Below, one piece after another: positions 34,371 to 41,084 of a DNA stretch of 55,763 nucleotides. The stretch lies in contig CAIUAY010000229.1 of NCBI GenBank assembly GCA_903897335.1, forward strand, positions 1-55,763, read 5' to 3'. The notes beneath the pieces were generated by a model. The model was not told where the DNA came from. It worked only from the letters and a program-made list of their open reading frames with translations, and made no database searches. The position numbers and the translations under genes are program-made. Each line of letters opens with the position of its first letter. Position 1 is the first letter of the stretch. The DNA comes from an uncultured Chromatium sp. (GTDB lineage Bacteria > Pseudomonadota > Gammaproteobacteria > Chromatiales > Chromatiaceae).

Positions 34371-34472
34371 TCTCGTCGCTGGTCGACCGGAGTTTAGCCG
34401 CCGCAGGTTTCGTGGCGCACCGGTCAAGGCGCGATTTCTGCTTGTCAATCTTGAACTCACCCAGACCGGATC

Positions 34473-35231
34473 ATGACCATGCCGAACGCCTGTTCACAGT
34501 TACCCGCTGACACCCATCAAAAACGGGTTGCCCTGGCGCTGGTCAGCTTCGCGCTCATGGTTGGCCACGTCGTCGCCACTGCCACGCCAGACGATGCCAT
34601 TGAATCACTGGAACGCATCCATGAGACCGCCCGGATATTTCTGCTCGATTCACTTAAGACCGATGACCGGGCAGCAACGCGCATCGAGCTGGGTCAGCTC
34701 GATAACCGTCTGCGGCTTGCCCGCTGCGCCCACCCGCCAACCGCGCAATTTGCGCCGGGAAACCATCAGGAAGGGAATACGACGGTCAATGTGCGCTGCT
34801 CGGAGCCTGTCGCCTGGTCGATTTTCATCCCAGCGCGGCTGGAACGCGACCGCGAAGTGCTGGTCGTCGCCAAAACGCTCTCACGTCATCAACTCATTCA
34901 GCCTGACGACGTGCGTCTTGAACGCCGGGACAGCTCCACCATCACGCACGGCTATCTCGATGATCCTACTGCCGTGATTGGCCAGCAGACAAAACGCGCG
35001 TTGAGTCCAGGAGAAGTCATGAACAGTGACCAGGTTATTCCGCCCAAACTTGTCACCCGTGGGCAGCAGGTCACGCTCTTTTCAGCCAGACCCGGACTAA
35101 CGGTCAGAATGAAGGGTGAAGCGATGGAAGACGGCGCTGAGGGGCAGCGCATCCGGGTTCGCAATCTGAGCTCAAAACGGATCGTGGAAGGGTATGTGGA
35201 ACCCTCCGGCGCCATCCGCATCGCTTTCTAA
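34473..35231 (+). CDS. flgA: Flagellar P-ring assembly chaperone FlgA
   Basis: FlgA is a periplasmic chaperone needed for FlgI polymerisation. A signal peptide (hydrophobic core RVALALVSFALMVGHVVATATP) precedes a variable region with two cysteines (LARCAHPP, NVRCSEP) and the SAF/antifreeze-like C-terminal domain (KTLSRHQLIQPDDVRLERRD, RALSPGEVMNSDQVIPPKLV, GLTVRMKGEAMEDG). An ATG two codons later (34479) is an alternative start; neither has a strong ribosome binding site. It begins the flgA-flgM-flgN-pilZ set on the plus strand. Confidence 0.94.
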   Translation: MTMPNACSQLPADTHQKRVALALVSFALMVGHVVATATPDDAIESLERIHETARIFLLDSLKTDDRAATRIELGQLDNRLRLARCAHPPTAQFAPGNHQEGNTTVNVRCSEPVAWSIFIPARLERDREVLVVAKTLSRHQLIQPDDVRLERRDSSTITHGYLDDPTAVIGQQTKRALSPGEVMNSDQVIPPKLVTRGQQVTLFSARPGLTVRMKGEAMEDGAEGQRIRVRNLSSKRIVEGYVEPSGAIRIAF

Positions 35232-35326
35232 GCGCAGATGATTTTGCGCCAGCGCCGACATCCCCCTATAGTTTCAGTGTGCTTCGCCGTTAAAGAAGAC
35301 AACTCTGCCGTGACTTGGATCTGCCC

Positions 35327-35647
35327 ATGGACATCAAGAACCTGATTGCCAATAACTTGCGCTCTGATGGAACTTCCGTGGTCAAGCCGCGCACGGCAGC
35401 AACATCTGAGACCGCATTGCCTGCGTCAAACGCCGCGATCAGCGAATCCGTGACACTGACGCAAGCCGCCAAAACCATGAGCAGCGCGCTCGATCATGCT
35501 AGCGACGTGCCTTTTGACGCAGAAAAGGTTGCCAGAATCAAGGCGGCTGTCAGCGACGGACGTTACAACATTGACAACCAGCGACTCGCTGATCGAATGC
35601 TCAGATTTGAACGACAGCTTGCTCGACCTGATGCTGGCGTGTCTTAG
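35327..35647 (+). CDS. flgM: Anti-sigma-28 factor FlgM
   Basis: FlgM binds FliA and holds late flagellar genes silent until it is exported through the finished hook-basal body. The C-terminal sigma-binding region is clear: VPFDAEKVARIKAAVSDGRYNIDNQRLADRML. The N-terminal half is Ser/Thr/Ala-rich and disordered, as usual. The start is the ATG at 35327 (MDIKNLIANN, 106 aa); an in-frame TTG at 35315 is less likely. A short GCGCA/TGCGC hairpin at 35232-35249 lies just after flgA. The target FliA is encoded in this window. Confidence 0.92.
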   Translation: MDIKNLIANNLRSDGTSVVKPRTAATSETALPASNAAISESVTLTQAAKTMSSALDHASDVPFDAEKVARIKAAVSDGRYNIDNQRLADRMLRFERQLARPDAGVS

Positions 35648-35673
35648 CCAACACGAGAGTGCCCCAGAAAAAG

Positions 35674-36189
35674 ATGAAAACAGATCGCGCACAGCACACC
35701 ACATCGCTTTGTGACATGGCCGTTCAGTTTGCCCGATCACTGGATGTCTCGGTGCGGCTGATTCAGCAACTGGAAACGACGCTGCTGGAAGAGACCCGCG
35801 CCATCGAGATACGCAATACTGATGCGCTCTTGCACAGTGTTTCCAACAAACGCGACCTGGTGGCGCAGATTGAAGCTGAAACGCTCAGTCAGAAACGAAT
35901 TGTCGAGGGTCAGCAGCAGTCGTTTACACCTGCCGGGATGACCAAATTCTTTGCCATGCTGGGCAACGATCTGCCGTTGCTCAGTCTGTGGTCTGCATTA
36001 CGTGACGCCAGCTCCCGCTGTGACCGCATGAACCGTGCGAATTCACGCCTGATCGAACGCGACCGCAAACGCATTGCAACTGCGCTACGCATTCTGAATG
36101 GTGGTGACGATGGCGCGGCGGCCACTTATAATCTTCAGGGACGCGCCGAAGCGGCAGAGTTACCAAGTCGCACCATCATCCAGGCATGA
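35674..36189 (+). CDS. flgN: Flagellar export chaperone FlgN
   Basis: FlgN escorts the hook-associated proteins FlgK and FlgL to the export gate. The protein is an almost fully alpha-helical FlgN-type coiled coil: a first long helix (VRLIQQLETTLLEETRAIEIRNTDALLHSVSNKRDLV) and a second with CDRMNRANSRLIERDRKRIATALRILNG. The ATG at 35674 (MKTDRAQH) gives 171 aa; a GTG at 35659 would add five residues. Its position directly after flgM is the standard one in this class of bacteria. Confidence 0.9.
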   Translation: MKTDRAQHTTSLCDMAVQFARSLDVSVRLIQQLETTLLEETRAIEIRNTDALLHSVSNKRDLVAQIEAETLSQKRIVEGQQQSFTPAGMTKFFAMLGNDLPLLSLWSALRDASSRCDRMNRANSRLIERDRKRIATALRILNGGDDGAAATYNLQGRAEAAELPSRTIIQA

Positions 36190-36229
36190 GATCCGGATCT
36201 TGAAACAAACGTTACTGAACCTGAAAAGC

Positions 36230-36685
36230 ATGGCAAGCCGCGCCATCAACGATTCGGTGATGCGATCAACAGACATCTCTGCCATAAAGGATGTGGAAAT
36301 CACTCCGTCGCAGCGTCGCGATGTCTTCCGCGTCTCACTTCCAGCCTATGACCGACGCACTGTGACACTCCAACACAAGTCGTCCGACGCTGAATTTAGC
36401 GGTCAGATCGTCGATATTTCAATCAAGGGCTTCTGCGTCGAATTACCTGCAATCCACGTCGATTTCATGCCGCTTGGCGAGCGTTTCAGGTATCTCGACA
36501 TGGAACTGCCGGATCAAAGGATGACCCTGTCTGGCGATGCCGTGCTGGTTAATCTGCGGCCATCCGGGAAGCCAGACGCGCTTTCGGCAGGTTTTGCCAT
36601 CACCAACCGGGATCCTTATGCCGAACGCGCCCTGATGCGCGCTGCACTGTACTATCAGCGAAGCGCGATCAGTTGGCGCGTTTAA
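36230..36685 (+). CDS. PilZ domain protein, FlgZ/YcgR-like but lacking the N-terminal domain
   Basis: PilZ domains bind cyclic di-GMP. Both binding motifs are visible: RRDVFR (RxxxR) and DISIKG (D/NxSxxG), 22 residues after the arginine motif. A gene at this place after flgMN in pseudomonads encodes the flagellar brake FlgZ, which has an N-terminal YcgR-type domain of about 110 residues. Here only about 30-40 residues precede the PilZ domain, so that domain is absent. The start is uncertain: ATG 36230 is my choice, TTG 36199 and ATG 36260 are possible, and the frame stays open back to 36098 within flgN. It probably tunes swimming in response to c-di-GMP. Confidence 0.8.
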   Translation: MASRAINDSVMRSTDISAIKDVEITPSQRRDVFRVSLPAYDRRTVTLQHKSSDAEFSGQIVDISIKGFCVELPAIHVDFMPLGERFRYLDMELPDQRMTLSGDAVLVNLRPSGKPDALSAGFAITNRDPYAERALMRAALYYQRSAISWRV

Positions 36686-36734
36686 ACTCAAGGGCGCTTG
36701 TCTGGACTGGGGCGCGGCTGCAAGGCTACTTACG

Positions 36735-37178
36735 TCAGCGCCGTTCTGCCGCTGAATCCAGTTCAAGACGCTGACCGTGCAGACTGAAAAGCAGATCAAC
36801 CTCTGCTTCCGTCAATGCACAGCGCCTGCGGACTTCTTCACGACTGTAACCCTCCTGAATAAGCTGAATCGCCTGGGGATAAAGTCCCTCGTCGACCTCG
36901 CGCAGCCGCATCTCGCTTTGCTGTTCGGTCAGCCGCTCCAACCTGCGCCTGACTGAAGATTGCGTCTGCCCGTGACTGATCACATCCTCGGCAATCACCT
37001 TCATGGCGCCATGCAGTGCCAAGAGAGAGGTATTCTGGCGTTGGGCATCGCTTCTTATCTCCCGGATCTGGCGTCTGAGAGTCGAGACTGAGCGCAGAGC
37101 CAATACCGCCAGAATGAAGGCTAGCAACGCCAGGACGCACACTGACACGACCACACCCAACAGTAAATTCCCGTTCAT
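36735..37178 (-). CDS. DUF2802 family membrane-anchored protein
   Basis: One transmembrane helix at about 6-28 (LLGVVVSVCVLALLAFILAVLAL) is followed by a coiled coil (about 30-90) and a conserved C-terminal block: LYPQAIQLIQEGYSREEVRRRCALTEAEVDLLFSLHGQ, which resembles a small helix-turn-helix fold. This is the DUF2802 pattern; such genes regularly sit next to cheW in polar flagellar clusters of gammaproteobacteria. Function is not established. It converges on the PilZ gene with 49 bases between the stops. Confidence 0.8.
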   Translation of the reverse strand: MNGNLLLGVVVSVCVLALLAFILAVLALRSVSTLRRQIREIRSDAQRQNTSLLALHGAMKVIAEDVISHGQTQSSVRRRLERLTEQQSEMRLREVDEGLYPQAIQLIQEGYSREEVRRRCALTEAEVDLLFSLHGQRLELDSAAERR

Positions 37179-37242
37179 TGCCAGAAGCTGTCATGCCCGA
37201 ACAAGGCAACATGTCCGCTGCAATCCGCAAAACCTGGACGCA

Positions 37243-37635
37243 TCAGGCATAGTCATCGACATAGCCTCTGCGTTTTCGGATTGAAGACGCGGATGACCTG
37301 CTGTTCCATGTCGCATTGCCCTGAGCCAGCGCCCCTCTTTCCGTGCGACGATCCACGGCACGGCGGTCTGCCGCACGTCGTTCGATAGCACGCCGTTCGA
37401 CAATTCGCCGCTCTTGCGGCAAGCGCACGCCGAACCGCCGCTCGTCCGAGCGCCGTTCTGACAGGCGACGCTCGATCTGACGGCGCTCGTCTGAACGGCG
37501 CTGTGATCCACCGCGAAGCTCCCGACGCACGACCAGCCGTTTACGCCAACCCAAGCGGCGACCCAGCTCCTCGCCGATTGAACGCGAAGCATCCTGCGCG
37601 TTGAGTGGTATTAAGGGCTTGATTAGATCATTCAT
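37243..37635 (-). CDS. Arginine pentad-repeat (RRxx[E/D]) protein in the chemotaxis operon
   Basis: I do not recognise a family. The 130-residue protein begins MNDLIKPLIPLNAQDASRSIGEELG at 37635, where AAGGTGAT serves as ribosome binding site. Residues 46-99 are nine to ten near-tandem copies of a five-residue unit RR-x-x-[E/D] (RRSDE RRQIE RRLSE RRSDE, an RRFGVRLPQE variant, RRIVE RRAIE RRAAD RRAVD RRTE). This should form a highly charged helix with salt bridges. No signal peptide or transmembrane segment is present. It lies between cheW and the DUF2802 gene on the same strand. The overlapping frames in this GC-rich stretch are less protein-like. Reality of the gene is likely but unproven. 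Confidence 0.65.
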   Translation of the reverse strand: MNDLIKPLIPLNAQDASRSIGEELGRRLGWRKRLVVRRELRGGSQRRSDERRQIERRLSERRSDERRFGVRLPQERRIVERRAIERRAADRRAVDRRTERGALAQGNATWNSRSSASSIRKRRGYVDDYA

Positions 37636-37701
37636 GGCGATCACCTTCAGTTCGCGCATCATCGATGCTAAAACGATGGCATCTGTTCCACTGCCACTGG
37701 A

Positions 37702-38184
37702 CTAATGTTCGCGAATTGCCGCCCATTCATCATCGGACAGCAGTTTATTGAGATCGACCAGGATCGTCAGTCCATCCTCGGTACTGCTGACGCCAAGAAT
37801 AAAACGGCTGGTCTGATCATTGCCGACCGCTGGCGCCGGATCGACCGCGTCTGGTGGAATCCGCACCACTTCGGCAACGGAGTCAACCAGGATGCCGACG
37901 TTCTGGTTATCGACATCAATGATCACAATCCGCGAGGCATCATCTGGCACCCGTTCCGGGAGCTGCATCCGTCGCCGCGCATCAATCACCGTCACGACAT
38001 CACCGCGCAGATTGATGATGCCCAGAATGTAATCGGGCACGCCAGGCACTGGCGCAATTTCAGTGATTTTCAGAACTTCCTGAACCTGCAAGACATCAAT
38101 GGCATAGGTCTCGTCCTCAAGACTGAAGGTGACGTAGGATGATGATGCGCCCCTGGTCTGGGCATTTGAATCGACTGCGGTCAT
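37702..38184 (-). CDS. cheW: Chemotaxis adaptor protein CheW
   Basis: CheW bridges chemoreceptors and CheA in the signalling array. The SH3-like double domain is clear: YVTFSLEDETYAIDVLQVQEVLKITEIAPVPGVPDYILGIINLRGDVVTVIDARRR. The end VDLNKLLSDDEW is also typical. Length 160 aa. A strong GAGGAAGT site precedes the ATG at 38184. It follows motD after 97 bases; in related clusters parC and parP lie in that place, but here there is no room for them. Confidence 0.96.
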   Translation of the reverse strand: MTAVDSNAQTRGASSSYVTFSLEDETYAIDVLQVQEVLKITEIAPVPGVPDYILGIINLRGDVVTVIDARRRMQLPERVPDDASRIVIIDVDNQNVGILVDSVAEVVRIPPDAVDPAPAVGNDQTSRFILGVSSTEDGLTILVDLNKLLSDDEWAAIREH

Positions 38185-38281
38185 GACTTCCTCACACTGT
38201 TGGCTGCATTGCTCGATATTGATTGGCGAAGACCAAACCGGTCTTCAATCCTCTTTTCAAACTCACCATCCATCGCAATCC

Positions 38282-39196
38282 TTAACGAATCTGGCCAACA
38301 CCCGATGCAAAGTCGCTGCGAAGCTGCTCCGGTTTGACGGTTACGTTCATTTGTGGGGGCAGGCCGGGTAACACGATCACTGAGACACGACGATTCTGTG
38401 CCCGACCACTTTCCGTTTCATTACTGGTTAACGGCTGAAACTCAGCATACCCGATCGCCACCATCTGTTTGGGATCAACTCCATTCTGTGCAAACAGGTT
38501 GACGACCGTGGCGGCGCGACCGGATGACAGCTCCCAATTGGAAGGATAGATTGAATTTTTGATCGGTAGATTATCGGTATGCCCTTCCACATGGATACGT
38601 GCATCGCGCTTCGCGAGAATTTTGGCGACATTCAGCAACACCGGACGCGCACCGGCATCCAGCGTTGCCGAGCCACTCTGAAAGAGCAGGTTTGAATTAA
38701 TCGTAATTTCAAGCCAGTAGGCTTTACGCTTAACCTGGATTTCATGATCCTGGATCAGCGAGCCAAAAGCAGATTCGATTTCGGCTGACATCTCGCTAAG
38801 TTCTTTCAGGATGCGCGCCCGCCCGACGCCATCGAATGAATCCAACGCCGACTCGACGGCGACATCCACAGGTGACAGGACATCCGCGATGGCAACCTGA
38901 TCCCGTCCTGATGCAGACTGGCTTGTGAATTCGCTTGGCACGAGCGCACGGGGCACGTCGTCATTCAGCAAATTGAGCGCCATGCTGGGGTCGCCAATCT
39001 GAATTGGATCGATTGGAACCCGTGAGCCAAACGCCTCAACCAGCGAATTGGATAACACGCGGTATTTTCCGGCATCCACGACAGACACCGCATACATGAC
39101 GACAAAAAAGGCCATCAGAAGCGTGACCAGATCCCCATAGGGGATTGCCCAGGCTTCGTGGTTCCGATGCTCTTCCCGCTGAAGTCTCCTCGCCAT
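38282..39196 (-). CDS. motD: Flagellar stator protein MotD (MotB-like)
   Basis: MotD is the peptidoglycan-anchored half of the second stator type found with polar flagella. A single N-terminal transmembrane helix carries the proton-binding Asp22 (YGDLVTLLMAFFVVMYAVS). A linker/plug region follows, and the C-terminal OmpA-like domain (about 180-290) has HVEGHTDNLPI and SSGRAATVVNLFAQNGVDPKQ...GYAEFQP for peptidoglycan binding. Length 304 aa. It is encoded 59 bases after motC. Confidence 0.94.
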   Translation of the reverse strand: MARRLQREEHRNHEAWAIPYGDLVTLLMAFFVVMYAVSVVDAGKYRVLSNSLVEAFGSRVPIDPIQIGDPSMALNLLNDDVPRALVPSEFTSQSASGRDQVAIADVLSPVDVAVESALDSFDGVGRARILKELSEMSAEIESAFGSLIQDHEIQVKRKAYWLEITINSNLLFQSGSATLDAGARPVLLNVAKILAKRDARIHVEGHTDNLPIKNSIYPSNWELSSGRAATVVNLFAQNGVDPKQMVAIGYAEFQPLTSNETESGRAQNRRVSVIVLPGLPPQMNVTVKPEQLRSDFASGVGQIR

Positions 39197-39255
39197 ATCA
39201 AGACATCACGTCCACCCTCGCCAGGATGCGTCAGACGCGCAGGAAACTCCGTCTC

Positions 39256-39999
39256 TCAGCCCTGAACAAAGCCGTTCAGCTTGTTTTCGATATGACGCGG
39301 GTTTTCACCCTCGGCAATCGAAATCAGCCCTTCCAGCAGCATGGTCTGATAATTCGAGCGTGCCTGCACGATCCCCTTGAGTTTATTCGAAACCGGCAAA
39401 AACAAGAGGTTTGCCAGACCGACGCCATAGATGGTCGCCACGAAGGCCGCCGCGATGCCATGTCCCAGTTTGCTGGGATCTCCCAGATTCTGCATCACCG
39501 CCATCAGTCCCATGACCGCGCCGATGATGCCCAGGGTTGGCGAATAGATGCCCATGCTCTCAAAGACCCGCGCACCCTGCATGTCAAAGGATTCACGGTT
39601 GTCGAGATCCGCTTCCAGGATTTGCCGCAGTGTCAGTGGTTCAGTGCCATCGACCAATAACTGAAGCCCCTTGCGCACGAAAGGATCGGTCTCGCTGTCC
39701 GATTGATCTTCCAGACCCAGCAGACCTTCCCGACGCGACAGATTAGACCACTCGACGATGCGTCTGATCATGGATGGCGGATCCAGACGCGGTGGCAGAA
39801 AGACCCAGGACACGATCCTGAAGGCATGCAGAAAGACCGGCGTGCGCGTCTGCACCAGGGTGGCTCCTAGCGTGCCAATCACCACAATGAGAAACGCCGC
39901 CAGATTCCAGAGTGCGCTTAAGCTGCTCCCCTTGGCGACCGCCCCACCCAGGATGGCGACAAGACCCAGCAGGATCCCCGCCATGCTCAGGATATCCAT
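39256..39999 (-). CDS. motC: Flagellar stator protein MotC (MotA-like)
   Basis: MotC forms the proton channel with MotD and pushes on FliG. Four hydrophobic helices are visible: about 1-20, 30-50, and a pair after residue 145 (YSPTLGIIGAVMGLMAVM, then GHGIAAAFVATIYGVGLANLLFLPV with the conserved proline). The cytoplasmic loop has SRREGLLGLE, matching the charged Arg/Glu pair of MotA that contacts FliG. Length 247 aa fits the MotC/PomA type rather than the longer E. coli MotA. It begins two bases after the cheB stop. Confidence 0.94.
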   Translation of the reverse strand: MDILSMAGILLGLVAILGGAVAKGSSLSALWNLAAFLIVVIGTLGATLVQTRTPVFLHAFRIVSWVFLPPRLDPPSMIRRIVEWSNLSRREGLLGLEDQSDSETDPFVRKGLQLLVDGTEPLTLRQILEADLDNRESFDMQGARVFESMGIYSPTLGIIGAVMGLMAVMQNLGDPSKLGHGIAAAFVATIYGVGLANLLFLPVSNKLKGIVQARSNYQTMLLEGLISIAEGENPRHIENKLNGFVQG

Positions 40000-40001
40000 C
40001 G

Positions 40002-41081
40002 TCAGCAGAAGCTCTTCACCAGTGACGGCCCGACATCCTTCAGCGTCAGAATCTGATCTGCAAGACCGGCGTCAATGACGGCTGCCGGCATCCCAAAGAC
40101 CACGCAGCTTGCCGCATCCTGTGCCCAGACATGTGCGCCCTGCGCTTGCAGTGCCCGCGTCCCTTCGCGTCCGTCAGCGCCCATGCCGGTCAGGATCACC
40201 GCCAGCACCTGTGATTTCAGTGCCACGACAGCCGATTGAAAGGTGATATCAACGCTTGGTTTATAGATGGTTCCAGGCGGGCTGTCCTGGATTCTGACGC
40301 GAGTCTGAGACGCCCCCTCCAAAATCATCTGGAATCCGCCCGGAGCCAGCAGTGCGCAGCCCGGTTGCAGGACATCTCCGGTAACGGCTTCACGCACTTC
40401 GATCTGACAGAGATTGTTCAGACGCTCCGCAAAGGCCGGCGTAAAACTGGCAGGCATGTGCTGGACGAGCACAATTGGTAGCGGAAAGGATTTTGGCAAA
40501 ACCTTTAACACCTCCTGAAGCGCCACCGGTCCGCCGGTCGACGTGCCGATGAGCACGGCGCGCAGCGAATGCAGCGAGACTGAACTGGCTGGCGCCCGTC
40601 GTGGCGGTACTGCCGTGGTCTCGGTTTCAGACATCCGCTCACGGGACGCCACGGAACTGGCGGGGCGGCTGATCACTTGATGCCGACTGCGCGCCAGTGC
40701 GCGTACCCGCCGCCGGAGCATCACCTTGGCGGCGTCCTCATCTTTTGCGATTTCGCTGAAACGCTTGGGCAGAAAGTCCATGGCACCCGCATCTAGCGCA
40801 TCCAGGGTTGCTTTCGCGCCTTCAGTGGTCAGGGTCGAAAACATCAGGACGGGGCGCGGGGATTCGGCCATGATCCGGCGCACTGCTGTAATCCCGTCCA
40901 TTACCGGCATTTCAATGTCCATGGTCACGACATCTGGATCCAGGCGCTTGATGACCTCGATCCCTTCGAGACCGTTCGCAGCCGTTCCAACCACTTCAAT
41001 CCCGATATCGGCATTGAGGATCTCAACGATCCGTCTGCGGAAAAACCCGGAATCATCGACCACGACAACACGCAATGCCAT
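40002..41081 (-). CDS. cheB: Chemotaxis response regulator methylesterase CheB
   Basis: CheB removes receptor methyl groups, and deamidates some glutamines, when phosphorylated by CheA. The receiver domain has VVVDDSGFF and phospho-acceptor Asp55 (VTMDIEMPVMDG). After a linker, the methylesterase domain holds the catalytic triad Ser181 (GTSTGGP), His208 (VQHMP) and Asp303 (GMGADG). Length 359 aa is standard. It lies three bases after the cheA stop. Confidence 0.97.
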   Translation of the reverse strand: MALRVVVVDDSGFFRRRIVEILNADIGIEVVGTAANGLEGIEVIKRLDPDVVTMDIEMPVMDGITAVRRIMAESPRPVLMFSTLTTEGAKATLDALDAGAMDFLPKRFSEIAKDEDAAKVMLRRRVRALARSRHQVISRPASSVASRERMSETETTAVPPRRAPASSVSLHSLRAVLIGTSTGGPVALQEVLKVLPKSFPLPIVLVQHMPASFTPAFAERLNNLCQIEVREAVTGDVLQPGCALLAPGGFQMILEGASQTRVRIQDSPPGTIYKPSVDITFQSAVVALKSQVLAVILTGMGADGREGTRALQAQGAHVWAQDAASCVVFGMPAAVIDAGLADQILTLKDVGPSLVKSFC

Positions 41082-41084
41082 CGC

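Noticed and set aside
35291-35315. TTAAAG...GCCGTGAC ahead of flgM as a sigma-28 promoter.
   Set aside because: The spacing between the TAAA and GCCG blocks is 12 bases, against about 15 in the sigma-28 consensus, and the -10 part matches poorly.
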